Shown: positions 1-8,412, numbered from the stretch's first letter. The stretch is 31,371 nt of DNA from Bacteroidales bacterium UBA2295 (GCA_002345825.1 DDWD01000046.1:1-31371), one strand, 5' to 3'. Made by a program: numbers and translations. The notes: a model not told the origin generated them from the sequence alone.

Positions 1-1
1 T

Positions 2-187
2 ACTTATCCTTTGGCTTTGGATGAGGATTCGAAGATTTTTGAACTCTTCGCGCATAAAAGTGCAGGGGTTACACGCAATGTTATAATTGATCGCGACGGG
101 AAAATTGTATTCCTTACCCGCCTGTTCGACGAGGAAGAATTTAGGCAAATGATAAAAGTTATGGAGAATCTCTTGGAACAAGAATAA
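2..187 (+). CDS. C-terminal end of a TlpA/redoxin-family thioredoxin-fold protein (partial)
   Basis: This reading frame is open from the window edge to a TAA at 185-187 and encodes the last 61 residues of a protein whose start lies outside the window. The segment GVTRNVIIDRDGKIVF has the shape of the final beta strands of a TlpA/ResA-like redoxin, where a cis-Pro loop is followed by a strand containing IDxxGKIV, and it ends in the usual amphipathic helix. The residue normally in the cis-proline position appears to be Thr, which is a departure from the standard fold. The CxxC active site, if there is one, lies upstream and cannot be checked. Such proteins usually act as envelope or cytoplasmic thiol-disulfide reductases. 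The gene converges on the exonuclease gene across a shared hairpin terminator. The family call is fairly secure; the exact role is not. Confidence 0.7.
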   Translation, partial: TYPLALDEDSKIFELFAHKSAGVTRNVIIDRDGKIVFLTRLFDEEEFRQMIKVMENLLEQE

Positions 188-209
188 TCGTTTCGACTCA
201 AATATAACA

Positions 210-253
210 AAAGCCCCTGAGCATTTTGCATATTGCAAGCTCAGGGGCTTTTT
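210..253. terminator. Bidirectional intrinsic terminator between convergent genes
   Basis: A perfect 12-bp inverted repeat (211-222 AAGCCCCTGAGC against 239-250) encloses a loop that itself contains TTGCA/TGCAA. It is followed by a T-rich run on the plus strand and by TTTTGTT on the minus strand. It lies between the redoxin stop and the exonuclease stop, so it can end both transcripts. Confidence 0.85.
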
Positions 254-272
254 GTATTTATCATTAGAACAC

Positions 273-1040
273 CTACTTCTGCCTCATTCTAAGGTAGATG
301 CTTGTGAGAACCTTTTTGGTATATAGAGGGAAATCGCCGTTCATCATCCAAGAGTAGTAGCTAGGCTCCTTGGCGAATACACCCTCTACCGGTTTACCTT
401 TATGCTTCCCAAAGTTGAAAACCTCTACCCCATTCTCGTCGTAAACAATACGACCAGCAAAATCAACATTCTGCTTATGGGTACTAAACTCGGCAAGGAA
501 ATCGACATCGTTCTGTAGATCGGGATACCTGTCGAGTTGAGACTTCAACACCTCGAAAGTAGCAATGGTATCGGCCTCGGCGCTGTGTGCTCCCACCAAA
601 TCTTTATCGCAATAGAACTTATATGCGGCTTCGAGGGTACGCTTTTCCATTTTATGGAAAATGGTTTGCACGTCGATAAATTTGCGCTTACGGAAATCAA
701 AATCCACATCGGCTCTCAGAAACTCTTCGGCAAGCAATGGAAAATCGAACTTGTTGGAGTTAAATCCAGCCAAATCGCACCCCTCGAGGAATTGAGCCAA
801 CGATTTGGCCATCTCTTTGAATGTGGGTTCGTTTTTCACGTCATCGTCAGATATGCCGTGCACTGCGGTAGCCTCTGCTGGGATAGGAATGGTTGGGTTA
901 ACCCTACGGGTTTTAAGTTCCTGCTTACCATTGGGCAGAATCTTAAGGGCCGATAGTTCTACAATGCGATCGTTCACCACATCGATGCCGGTTGTCTCCA
1001 AATCGATAAAAACCAAGGGGTTTTTAATGCTAATCTCCAT
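273..1040 (-). CDS. DnaQ-like 3'-5' exonuclease (DEDDh family, Pol III epsilon-type)
   Basis: The 255-residue protein carries a complete DEDDh exonuclease core: FIDLETTG gives Asp13 and Glu15 (Exo I), NSNKFDFPLL gives Asp99 (Exo II), and AHSAEADT gives His152 and Asp157 (Exo III). These residues bind two metal ions and remove 3' nucleotides, as in the proofreading epsilon subunit. After the nuclease domain (about residues 8-170) comes an extra C-terminal segment of about 60 residues containing FGKHKGKPVEGV, a short domain often fused to stand-alone DnaQ-like nucleases. No BRCT or UvrC-like fusion is visible. The gene lies just downstream of dnaN on the same strand, but a strong terminator separates them, so it is probably transcribed on its own. 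Whether it is the replicative proofreader or a repair/RNA-processing relative cannot be decided from the sequence. Confidence 0.88.
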   Translation of the reverse strand: MEISIKNPLVFIDLETTGIDVVNDRIVELSALKILPNGKQELKTRRVNPTIPIPAEATAVHGISDDDVKNEPTFKEMAKSLAQFLEGCDLAGFNSNKFDFPLLAEEFLRADVDFDFRKRKFIDVQTIFHKMEKRTLEAAYKFYCDKDLVGAHSAEADTIATFEVLKSQLDRYPDLQNDVDFLAEFSTHKQNVDFAGRIVYDENGVEVFNFGKHKGKPVEGVFAKEPSYYSWMMNGDFPLYTKKVLTSIYLRMRQK

Positions 1041-1065
1041 AATTGAATTTCTTGTTGTAATGAAT

Positions 1066-1108
1066 ATAAAAAAAACGAAGCTGTTGCCCTTTGCGTGGAA
1101 CAGCTTCG
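1066..1108 (-). terminator. Intrinsic terminator downstream of dnaN
   Basis: The 10-bp perfect stem CGAAGCTGTT (1076-1085) pairs with 1099-1108. Read on the minus strand it is followed at once by a run of eight T and then TATATT. It sits 25 nt past the dnaN stop and before the exonuclease start, so it should isolate dnaN. Confidence 0.87.
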
Positions 1109-1132
1109 CTATATAGTTTATAAAAAAATATG

Positions 1133-2263
1133 CTAAGCGCTAACCATCATGGGCATAAGCAACATTAGGACATCCTCCTCGGAATTCTCGTTAATTGCAG
1201 GGAATATTAGCCCAGCCCTTGAAGGATCGGAAAGCGACAGGATAACATCGCTGGCGGATATGTTGGCCAAAATCTCGATTAGGAACACCGATTTAAACCC
1301 AATCTCCATATCATCACCATCGTATTGGCATTGAAGATTTTCATGGGCTGAGATGGAGAAATCCAAATCCTGTGCTGATACAACAATCTGGTTTCCTTTA
1401 AGCGATAGCTTTACAAGATTGCTAGCCTGATTGGTAAAGGGAGCAACACGCCTTAGCGAGTTGTAAAAATCGAGCCTGTCGATGGTAACCTTATTTGGGT
1501 TATTATCGGGGATAACCGAGTTGTAGTTGGGGTAAACTCCTTCAACCAAACGGCAAACCAGGGTGTACTGATCGAGGGTAAACTGCGCGTTTTTTGAGTC
1601 GAACTCAACGATTAGCTCAGCATTCCCTTTGCCCAGGATATTCTTAAGAATTCCAGCAGGTTTCTTGGGTAGAATAAATGATTTCTCCTGATCGGCCTGC
1701 ACATCGAGCCTCTTGTAACGAACCAGTTTGTGCGCATCGGATGCAACAAAAGTAAGGGCTTCGGTAGAAAACTCAAGCAGGATACCGTTCATCACAGGTC
1801 GCATTTCATCATCGGCTGTGGCAAAGATGGTTTTGGTAATACCGTTTAGCAATGCGCCAGCAGGTACCTTAACCGACATTTTTTCGCCCTCATCAACAAC
1901 TGCCCTGGCAGGAAAATCCTCGGCGGGTTGTCCTACAATATTAAATTCACCAGTATCTGAATTCACCTTAATGGCCAGGGTATCGGGATTAATATCGAAT
2001 GTAAGGGGCTGCTCTGGAAACTCCTTAAGGGTATCAACCAGAATACGGTAAGGGATAGCCACCTGCCCATCGTTGGTTACATTCTCCAACTTAATGGTTG
2101 TGGTTAGCGTGGTTTCAAGATCGGAAGCAGTTATCTCAAGGTCGTTTCCGTTGAGATTGAAGAGAAAATTATCAAGAATTGGTAGAGTATTCTTTGAGCT
2201 GATTACCCTACTCACCACCGACAGGTGGCTTAAAAGCTCAGTGCTGGAAACTACAAATTTCAT
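1133..2263 (-). CDS. dnaN: DNA polymerase III beta subunit (sliding clamp)
   Basis: The protein is the ring-shaped processivity clamp that tethers DNA polymerase III to DNA and recruits repair and replication partners. It starts MKFVVSSTELLSHLSVVSRV and shows clamp-family stretches such as NTLPILDNFL, GEFNIVGQPAEDFP and RPVMNGILLEF, and ends in the conserved LLMPMMV tail. At 376 residues it is close to the usual bacterial length of 365-375. The frame stays open nine codons further upstream (Met at 2290), but I chose the Met at 2263: it matches the conserved N-terminus, and the -7 promoter box at 2288-2295 would overlap the longer start. It has its own promoter and terminator and is not next to dnaA, as is common in Bacteroidota. 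Confidence 0.96.
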   Translation of the reverse strand: MKFVVSSTELLSHLSVVSRVISSKNTLPILDNFLFNLNGNDLEITASDLETTLTTTIKLENVTNDGQVAIPYRILVDTLKEFPEQPLTFDINPDTLAIKVNSDTGEFNIVGQPAEDFPARAVVDEGEKMSVKVPAGALLNGITKTIFATADDEMRPVMNGILLEFSTEALTFVASDAHKLVRYKRLDVQADQEKSFILPKKPAGILKNILGKGNAELIVEFDSKNAQFTLDQYTLVCRLVEGVYPNYNSVIPDNNPNKVTIDRLDFYNSLRRVAPFTNQASNLVKLSLKGNQIVVSAQDLDFSISAHENLQCQYDGDDMEIGFKSVFLIEILANISASDVILSLSDPSRAGLIFPAINENSEEDVLMLLMPMMVSA

Positions 2264-2287
2264 CTGTATCGATTTTAAAATTGTTAG

Positions 2288-2320
2288 CAAATGTAATACT
2301 TATGTGTAAATATCCTCAAA
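2288..2320 (-). promoter_or_regulatory. Bacteroidota-type promoter of dnaN
   Basis: On the minus strand a TTTG (-33 element, 2320-2317) is followed after 21 nt by TACATTTG (2295-2288), matching the Bacteroidota pattern TTTG-N17-23-TAnnTTTG. Transcription would begin near 2281, about 18 nt before the chosen start codon. Confidence 0.6.
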
Positions 2321-2417
2321 TCGTCCCTGCAATTGATCGAACTTGTGAATCAAAACCGATTTTTTGAACCTACCATCTGGCTTGATTTCACCCTGATTTT
2401 CAACGATATTTCACTCT

Positions 2418-2447
2418 AAAAAATTGAAATCAATATTACAATTTTTT
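2418..2447 (-). terminator. Weak A/T-rich hairpin after the gldF-gldG-DUF4340 operon
   Basis: AAAAAATTG (2418-2426) is complementary to CAATTTTTT (2439-2447), forming a 9-bp stem with a 12-nt loop and ending in a T-run on the minus strand. The stem has only one G-C pair, so its strength as a terminator is doubtful. It lies about 30 nt past the stop of the last gene in the operon. Confidence 0.35.
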
Positions 2448-2476
2448 ATGGAAATAGGCAAAGATATCGCTACATT

Positions 2477-3478
2477 TTATGATAGCAGCGCAGCTAAACC
2501 AATCATCACCTCATGCAGGTCGATATAGTTGACAATAAAAACCTGTTTGCTCCCTGATACAGTTACATAAACCTTATTCAAATCGACGTTCACAGGTCTT
2601 CCCAGCTCGTCCATATACTCCTCAACCCGAACGGGGTAAACTTTTAGTTCGTACTTGTCACGATTGTTACTAAAGATGGTATAGATAAAGTCGGGCTCGG
2701 AAAAGACTACTTCAGCCCTCTCCGCCTCCGACATATTGGCAATATCGGCATATTGAATTTGAGTTAGCCTGCTTACAAACTGATTGATTCGATTCGCATC
2801 AAATGCTTTTAGTTCAGCTCCGCTGAAAATATGGTAAAGCCTATACTGGCCGGGTTCAGTAATATCGATACGGAACGATTGCTCCAAATCGGAAGTCACC
2901 TCTACCTGGACTGCATTAATTGCCTCAAGGTTAGGCGTTGGTATGAGGTTACCAATCCAGTATTCGGGAGCGGTTTTAAACAAACGAGAGATTAGACCAT
3001 CATAATTTGGTAAATCGAGTTGGTAGGCTCGCTTTGCTCCCTCAATGTAACCAATATTGGGTAAATTAGCCTGCGGGTCGCTGGTAATCCAATATCTGAG
3101 TATTAAGCCCCGGCTTGAGAAAATTTCGATTTTTGCCCCACTTTGCTGAGCAGCACCAATTAGTGTATCGTTCATACTAATAGGAACGGGTCCAGCGGGT
3201 TGTAAGCGAGAGATCACCCTGAGCAGGGCATTCACAACATCGTTGCTAGCAGGTGATTGATTGTTGACAAGCCAACCAGTACCAGTGCGCTGCAAATTAA
3301 CCTGCTCAGCTTCTTGAGTAATTAAAATTTTAGCAATCCGCTCGGTATTATCTAAAGCGAAACCGGTCTCTCTGTTGTGGGTTCTGTTTTCCAAAACATT
3401 GGATATCAGAAAATATCCTGCAACTAAAAGCAAAATTAAAAACCACCAATACCTTATAACAATTTTACTTAATTTCAT
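2477..3478 (-). CDS. Membrane-anchored DUF4340-like protein of the GldFG operon
   Basis: The 333-residue protein has one N-terminal membrane helix (about residues 10-26, WWFLILLLVAGYFLI) and then a long soluble region presumed to face the periplasm. The sequence after the helix, with alternating short strands such as IAKILITQ and TGWLVNNQSPASNDVVNALL, resembles DUF4340 proteins, which are often encoded beside GldG/ABC-2-type permease genes. It starts three nt after the gldG-like stop, so translation is probably coupled and the product probably works with that transporter. No catalytic motif is visible. The family assignment rests on overall pattern and gene context, so a different name for this domain is possible; the operon link is much firmer. 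Confidence 0.65.
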   Translation of the reverse strand: MKLSKIVIRYWWFLILLLVAGYFLISNVLENRTHNRETGFALDNTERIAKILITQEAEQVNLQRTGTGWLVNNQSPASNDVVNALLRVISRLQPAGPVPISMNDTLIGAAQQSGAKIEIFSSRGLILRYWITSDPQANLPNIGYIEGAKRAYQLDLPNYDGLISRLFKTAPEYWIGNLIPTPNLEAINAVQVEVTSDLEQSFRIDITEPGQYRLYHIFSGAELKAFDANRINQFVSRLTQIQYADIANMSEAERAEVVFSEPDFIYTIFSNNRDKYELKVYPVRVEEYMDELGRPVNVDLNKVYVTVSGSKQVFIVNYIDLHEVMIGLAALLS

Positions 3479-3481
3479 ACC

Positions 3482-5185
3482 CTATACTGTGTAACGTTTG
3501 CGCCTGATGTAAAGCCAAATACCTACAAAAATCAGCAGTAGAATTGAAGGTATTGTTAGGTTTATTACTTGCCATTTGACACGCTGCTCGAGCACTTTCG
3601 TTTTATCGAGCAGCCGTAATTTAAACTCACGAGTTCGCAAGTTCATCAAACCCTTGTCGTCGTTAAGGTAGTTAATCGCATTCACAACAAACTCCTTATT
3701 CCCGTATGTTTGGCGCGAATATCTATCGTAGCCCAATGGAGTAACGTAAGCTCCATCGGGACGACGGCTCACCTCGTTACGGATTATATCGGCATCGGAA
3801 ATTACTACCATTTTGGTAGGCACACTGGCCTCATGAAAGCTGAATGCTTGTCCGTTGTTGAGCGACGAAAGTGGTCTATTGGTAAATGCAGAGGGAAAAA
3901 CGCCCTCGAGAAGCACAGCCACGGGTAGGTTCGATTGATTGAATTCGCTCTCGAGTGGACTACGCTCAATCTGCCTTAGATTAATAAACAGGGGTACATT
4001 AAGTGTTCGGCTATAGGGGGATGTGCTAAGCAGAATTTGCTTTTGAATACTGGGGTTCATGCCCACTGTGTCAATAGGGCTAACAAATCTGCTGAATATA
4101 AGGTTTAAATTACGGGTTACAGGATGTGTGCTTGGCGCATTGAGCAAAGGATAGTAAACCCAAGGTGCGGGCACAAATTTAGAATCTTGCCCCTCGAGCG
4201 CAACATTTACAGGTATTACAGCCGATTGCATATCCTGAACAAGCGTGGGGTTAATCCTTGCTCCATACTTAAAAAGCATATCATCCAAGTTATGATTGTT
4301 TGGGAAAGCCAGTGTTGTTGACCCCTGCGATAAGCTATCGACACTAACATTTACACCATCAACCACCCAAAGCACATTCCCTCCACCCATAATGTACTGA
4401 TCGAGCACTAGCTTATCGGCTTCGGGAATTCGTTCGGTTGGACCAGCCATAACAACCACTGAGTAGGGATTAAGGCCTCCAACTTCACCACCCAAAACAA
4501 CTCGATGTACCTCAAACTGTTTCACCAGTTCCTGCGCAATATCACCGGTCTCAAGCTCATCGAGTTCACCATGCCCATGCACAAAAGCCAATTTGGGTAA
4601 CTCAATGGGTTTAAGAGCCAGTATGGTGCTTATTAGGGTGTACTCAAATCCCTGCACCGAGATGTTGATATTTTCCTCACCGCTTATAGCGGGATTATTT
4701 TTAAGGAGATTAACCACCTGCTCCTTGCCCTTGTAACTCACTATGGCCCCCGGAAATACGGCTCTCTGGGTTGTTCCACCACGGGGATCGCGTTCCTGAA
4801 TATTTGTTGGTTCAAGTCCTCTATCGTATAAATCGCGCACAAATGCATCTCGTTCGGCCTTATCAACAGCAGCAAGGGGGTCGATAAACTCATATTCAAT
4901 CATCCTCTCGCCATACACGCTAAATTCATCGAGTAGTTCCTTTAGCTCTCGCTTCATTCGCCTAAAGCCCATGGGCAAATTGCCATCGAGGTAAACCCTT
5001 ACGTACACTACGTCATCCAAATCGGAAAGTACTTCCTTGGTTGTATTATCTAGAGTGTAACGTTGTTCTGCAGTTAAATCAAGCCTAAAGTGAACAAAAT
5101 TAGATATATAGGCAAGCAAAACAATAACAACAATGCCTATGGCAAATTCGGTTAAACTCCTATTTCTTGTTGATAAAGCACTCAT
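3482..5185 (-). CDS. gldG: GldG-like auxiliary component of an ABC transporter
   Basis: The 567-residue protein has a membrane helix near its N-terminus (about residues 12-29, FAIGIVVIVLLAYISNFV), a large extracytoplasmic region of roughly 500 residues, and a second helix at the end (about 541-561) followed by the basic tail RRKRYTV. The stretch RLDLTAEQRYTLDNTTKEVL is diagnostic of GldG and related ABC-type uncharacterised transport proteins, and FVHGHGELDE occurs in the same family. In gliding Flavobacteria GldA-GldF-GldG form an ABC complex, but homologues also occur in non-gliding Bacteroidales, so motility is not proven. The gene lies 37 nt downstream of the gldF-like permease gene and directly before a DUF4340-like gene; no ATPase gene is in the window. 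Confidence 0.85.
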   Translation of the reverse strand: MSALSTRNRSLTEFAIGIVVIVLLAYISNFVHFRLDLTAEQRYTLDNTTKEVLSDLDDVVYVRVYLDGNLPMGFRRMKRELKELLDEFSVYGERMIEYEFIDPLAAVDKAERDAFVRDLYDRGLEPTNIQERDPRGGTTQRAVFPGAIVSYKGKEQVVNLLKNNPAISGEENINISVQGFEYTLISTILALKPIELPKLAFVHGHGELDELETGDIAQELVKQFEVHRVVLGGEVGGLNPYSVVVMAGPTERIPEADKLVLDQYIMGGGNVLWVVDGVNVSVDSLSQGSTTLAFPNNHNLDDMLFKYGARINPTLVQDMQSAVIPVNVALEGQDSKFVPAPWVYYPLLNAPSTHPVTRNLNLIFSRFVSPIDTVGMNPSIQKQILLSTSPYSRTLNVPLFINLRQIERSPLESEFNQSNLPVAVLLEGVFPSAFTNRPLSSLNNGQAFSFHEASVPTKMVVISDADIIRNEVSRRPDGAYVTPLGYDRYSRQTYGNKEFVVNAINYLNDDKGLMNLRTREFKLRLLDKTKVLEQRVKWQVINLTIPSILLLIFVGIWLYIRRKRYTV

Positions 5186-5222
5186 ATATGGAGATGATTA
5201 AATGATTTGAAACTATAATAGA

Positions 5223-5954
5223 TTACCACTTTCGACTTTGCAAAACCAGCCGCGTGAGCAGAATAAAAAAGGCCGATAGCCCAATGAAATAAATAATATC
5301 ACGCGAATCGATGACCCCTCGGCTTAGCGATTGGTAATGCTCGTTTATGCCCAGCGAAACTATTATATGCTCCACGTCTTTAAGTAGATGAACTGATGCA
5401 ATAGACTCGAAACCAATGTATATAAAGAAACTAAGTATAACGCCAATAATAAACGAAACGATGTGGTTCTGGGTAAGGCTTGAAGCAAAAACGCTTATGG
5501 CTGCGTAACCAGCTGCCAGAAAGAACAGGCCTATGTACGACCCCCATGTTCCACCGGTATCAATATTCCCCACCGGGCTTCCTAAAAGATATACCGAGAG
5601 GAAAAAAATGAGAGATGGTAGAAGAATAATGATTACCAGAACAACCACAGCTAGGTATTTACCCATTATTAAATGGATATCTGTAATGGGGCGAGTTAGG
5701 AGCAACTCTATAGTACCAGTGCGTTTCTCCTCAGAGAATGTTCGCATAGCAATGGCTGGCACAAGAAAAAGAAAAATCCACGGAGCCATAATGAAAAGGG
5801 TATCAAGAGTGGAGTAGCCACCATCAAATACATTCATCTCACCTGGGAAAACCCAGATGAACAATCCATTTACCACCAGAAAAACGATTGCAGCTATTAG
5901 GCCTGTTAGCGAGGAGAAAAAGCTATTAAGCTCCTTTATGAAGATTGCATACAT
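5223..5954 (-). CDS. gldF: GldF-like ABC-2 type permease
   Basis: This about 243-residue protein is an integral membrane permease with six hydrophobic stretches, beginning MYAIFIKELNSFFSSLTG. The signature FSEEKRTGTIELLLTRPITD after the second helix is typical of ABC-2 permeases such as GldF and NosY. The annotated start is the Met at 5954. An upstream Met at 5975 would add MCKTFLY but would put the start inside the -7 promoter box, so it is unlikely. It is the first gene of the operon with gldG-like and DUF4340-like genes. The ATPase (GldA-like) needed to energise export must be encoded elsewhere. The transported substrate is unknown. Confidence 0.87.
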   Translation of the reverse strand: MYAIFIKELNSFFSSLTGLIAAIVFLVVNGLFIWVFPGEMNVFDGGYSTLDTLFIMAPWIFLFLVPAIAMRTFSEEKRTGTIELLLTRPITDIHLIMGKYLAVVVLVIIILLPSLIFFLSVYLLGSPVGNIDTGGTWGSYIGLFFLAAGYAAISVFASSLTQNHIVSFIIGVILSFFIYIGFESIASVHLLKDVEHIIVSLGINEHYQSLSRGVIDSRDIIYFIGLSAFFILLTRLVLQSRKW

Positions 5955-5972
5955 ATACAGAAAAGTTTTACA

Positions 5973-5980
5973 CAAAAATA
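5973..5980 (-). promoter_or_regulatory. -7 box of the gldF operon promoter
   Basis: TATTTTTG on the minus strand fits the Bacteroidota -7 consensus TAnnTTTG and would start transcription about 12 nt before the Met at 5954. I see no clear TTTG at -33, so this rests on one element. Confidence 0.4.
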
Positions 5981-6422
5981 GTTGATTTTACGGAACAGGG
6001 ATGTATTAATGTATGTTAAACGTTTTTAAATGGGGAAATGGATGATTGGATGATTGGGTGATTGGGTGATTGGGTGATTGGTTGATTGAGTGATTGGATG
6101 ATTGGGTGATCTGCCAAAGGCAGACAGGTTGGATGATTGGGTGATTGGGTGATTGAGTGATTGAGCAGTGAGAGATGGGATACAGGTACGAGTTGCGAGA
6201 CCTGACAGCGTGCGAAGCTCCTGTCAGCGTCTGGGGGAGATTGATTGATTGATTGATTGAGTGATTGATTGGTTGATTGGTTGATTGGTTGATTGGTTGA
6301 GCTAGCACCATCATCCTATCACCCACGCTAACTATATCAGGCAGGCTGCCTGCTAGAAAGCTGGGTCATCCATCCAATCAATCAATCAGCCAATCTGCCT
6401 TCCTATGGCAGGGTCAACCAAT
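5981..6422. repeat. Intergenic mosaic of TGATTGGG-type tandem repeats and hairpins
   Basis: The gap contains imperfect tandem arrays of an 8-nt unit (TGATTGGG, TGATTGAG, TGATTGGT) at about 6046-6109, 6129-6165 and 6238-6300, and the reverse orientation (CAATCAATC) at about 6373-6395. They are broken by small hairpins: TCTGCC-AAA-GGCAGA at 6110-6124, AGACCTGACAG...CTGTCAG at 6198-6231, and CTGCC...GGCAG near 6395-6413. An open frame crosses the repeats on the minus strand but encodes only Asn/Gln/Ser/Pro/His-rich low complexity. I find no convincing gene here. The same unit recurs at 7663-7713, 9561-9575, 9681-9760 and 16488-16515. Confidence 0.8.
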
Positions 6423-7646
6423 CTACCCTCCTAAAAGTTTGCCTTCCCAAGCATGCTCAAGCACCATCAGAAAATCGTTGTAGTCCAAATCCTCGGGGTT
6501 ATAGAACTGGGCACCATCGCCCGTAGCAGTTTTGGCAATCTCGGGAAGTTTTTCCTTTGGAACCTGCCTATTGCCATCCCTATCCATAATTTCGCCTAGG
6601 TTGCGAGCATGCCTTCCGTTCGTGGCATCGTATAGCTGCTGGTTTAAATCCCTGATATGCTGAACGGCTTTGTGCGCTCGTTGCTCCTTTGGTGTTGATG
6701 CAAACACCGTTTCGCCTGCCAATGGAAATAGAAGTTCGGCAATAAGGGGTTCTACCTTTTTTAGATTATATTCCAACCCGTAGGGTAAAAAAATGCTCAT
6801 ACATGTGCCGTGGGGTACGTGACAAACCCCTCCAGTTGCATGGCCAAGCGAGTGTACCATACCCACCATTGAGTTCGAAAAAGCGGCCCCAGCCAATGTA
6901 GAGCCATGGGCAAGCGCCAAACGAGCATCCAAATCGTTTGGATTGGCAATGCTTTTAAGGATATTGTTGCTGATTAGACGGATGGCCAGCAGTGCATCGC
7001 CATCGCTTAGCGGATTCTTGGAAAGGCAAGTATACGCCTCGCACGCGTGCGAAAGCGCATCCATGGCGGTTAGCGCCGCAAGATGCGGAGGGAGGGTTTG
7101 GGTCATCCGTGGATCGAGAATAGCAATATCGGGCAGCAAATTGTACGATACAAAGCCAAGCTTTACGCTGCGCTCGTGGTCGGCAATTACGGCAACCAGC
7201 GTAACTTCCGAACCGGTGCCCGATGTAGTAGGAATTACCAACAGCGGTTTTAGCCGACTTTTCACCTTACCCGAACCGGCAAACTGCATAAGGTTATCGC
7301 CTCCTAGCGACACCAGTATATTCACCCCTTTGGCCGTATCGATAACCGAGCCCCCTCCAATGGCAATGATTGCATCACAATGATTGGCTCGGTAATTCTC
7401 GGCAATTTCTCTAACAGTATTCAAATCGGAGTCGGGTGGCACATTGTCGAAAACAGGCAGATTGACCCCACCCATTGCCTTAAGTACAATGTCAACTAGC
7501 CCAACCCCACTAACTCCTTTGTCAGTTATGATTAGAGGATTTTTAGCCTTTAGTCCCTGTAGGAATTGGGGAATGGATTCAAGTACTTGATGACCTGAAA
7601 TCACTTTAACTCTATTGCAGTATTCGTAGTAGCCTGGGGTTTTCAT
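6423..7646 (-). CDS. Iron-containing alcohol dehydrogenase (intact)
   Basis: The 407-residue protein belongs to the group III (iron-dependent) alcohol dehydrogenases, which reduce aldehydes to alcohols, or the reverse, with NAD(P)H in the cytoplasm. It has the nucleotide-binding motif GGGS (residues 97-100, in AIGGGSVIDTAKG) and TTSGTGSEVT (140-149). The four metal ligands are all present at the family spacing: Asp196 and His200 in MDALSHACEAY, and His265 and His279 in HSLGH...HVPHG, with the extra catalytic-pocket His269. It is the last gene of the AOR cluster on the minus strand and is separated from the SCP2-like gene by 201 nt of repeats, so co-transcription is possible but not shown. The actual substrate (ethanol, butanol, diol or longer chain) cannot be told from the sequence. 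Confidence 0.93.
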   Translation of the reverse strand: MKTPGYYEYCNRVKVISGHQVLESIPQFLQGLKAKNPLIITDKGVSGVGLVDIVLKAMGGVNLPVFDNVPPDSDLNTVREIAENYRANHCDAIIAIGGGSVIDTAKGVNILVSLGGDNLMQFAGSGKVKSRLKPLLVIPTTSGTGSEVTLVAVIADHERSVKLGFVSYNLLPDIAILDPRMTQTLPPHLAALTAMDALSHACEAYTCLSKNPLSDGDALLAIRLISNNILKSIANPNDLDARLALAHGSTLAGAAFSNSMVGMVHSLGHATGGVCHVPHGTCMSIFLPYGLEYNLKKVEPLIAELLFPLAGETVFASTPKEQRAHKAVQHIRDLNQQLYDATNGRHARNLGEIMDRDGNRQVPKEKLPEIAKTATGDGAQFYNPEDLDYNDFLMVLEHAWEGKLLGG

Positions 7647-7662
7647 AGGGAGGGTGGGTGAT

Positions 7663-7796
7663 TGAGTGATTGAGCGATTGAATGATTGAGTGATTGAATG
7701 ATTGAGTGATTGGGTTTCGAGTTTATAGTTTAGGGTTTAGGGTTCATTGTTCAGAGTTCAGAGTTTAGAGCCTGCATACTGAAGGTAGGTTTAGAC
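7663..7796. repeat. TGATTGAG tandem repeats followed by a TTTAGGG/TTCAGAG-type tract and degenerate hairpin
   Basis: An array of TGATTGAG/TGATTGAA units (7663-7713) runs into GAGTTTATAGTTTAGGGTTT and then GTTCAGAGTTCAGAG (about 7719-7770), ending in CCTGCATACTGAAGGTAGG (7771-7789). The order of parts matches the repeat at 9561-9611. It fills the gap between the SCP2-like gene and the iron alcohol dehydrogenase gene, and no gene is visible in it. Confidence 0.7.
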
Positions 7797-7847
7797 TTTG
7801 AGAGGTGTTTGGACATTTATCATTTTGCATTAATCATTCATAATTCG

Positions 7848-8390
7848 TTACCCCACTACTACCCTAGCATAGGTTAATACTCTGCTGAGCAGCTTGCGGG
7901 CAAGCGACATCTGGGTTCGGTTGGGATAACGTTTTACCCCAAGGCGGGCAATAAACTTAGGAAGAAGTAAAACCTCCAGCAAATCCATTAGCCTAAGAAC
8001 ACCGCTGGCCACCACAATATCGCCCTCAACAATAAGCCTATCCCTTGCAGTTGCCACACACGACGATTCTTGGAATGTAAACATCAGTATGGCAGCCTCC
8101 AGATGCTTAATCTTCATCGATAAGGTGATTCTCTTACCCTTTGGTTTCCAGCCAAAGTAGCGAATTCGGCCCTGCTTATCCTTGCCAACAATCATATGCG
8201 GCCCATTGGGCGCAACGCAAAGGTCGAGCATAAAATCGGCAGGCATACTATCAAACTCCCGCTTGGCTACCGGGTCCACCTTGGCCACAGCCTGAAAGGC
8301 ACGACCGAAAATTAGGAGCAGCAACCAAACGTAAACCCTTTTTAAAGGCTTAGTTCCGGGTGAGATTTGGGGGAAATCGTAATATTTCAT
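7848..8390 (-). CDS. SCP2-like (sterol/lipid carrier fold) hypothetical protein
   Basis: The 180-residue protein has a hydrophobic segment near its N-terminus (about residues 19-28, VYVWLLLLIFG) that could anchor it or form a buried helix. The core (about residues 45-150) has the pattern of an SCP2-type lipid-binding fold: KRITLSMKIKHLEAAILMF, where substrate-cavity strands lead into helices, then ARDRLIVEGDIVVASGVLRL, which matches the typical final strand and helix of that domain. It lies 22 nt downstream of the metal-less dehydrogenase homologue and so is almost surely co-transcribed with it. If the SCP2 reading is right, it may bind a hydrophobic acid, aldehyde or alcohol handled by the neighbouring AOR and dehydrogenase; that role is inferred. 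There is no enzymatic motif. The fold call is moderate. Confidence 0.6.
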   Translation of the reverse strand: MKYYDFPQISPGTKPLKRVYVWLLLLIFGRAFQAVAKVDPVAKREFDSMPADFMLDLCVAPNGPHMIVGKDKQGRIRYFGWKPKGKRITLSMKIKHLEAAILMFTFQESSCVATARDRLIVEGDIVVASGVLRLMDLLEVLLLPKFIARLGVKRYPNRTQMSLARKLLSRVLTYARVVVG

Positions 8391-8412
8391 GGCTTATTAT
8401 ATTATTCATCAA

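Noticed and set aside
2264..2290. Upstream Met of dnaN giving a nine-residue N-terminal extension
   Set aside because: It overlaps the -7 promoter box and is not part of the conserved clamp N-terminus.
6006..6326. 106-residue open frame on the minus strand
   Set aside because: It only translates TGATTGGG-type repeats into Asn/Gln/Ser/Pro/His low complexity, with hairpins inside and no family features.
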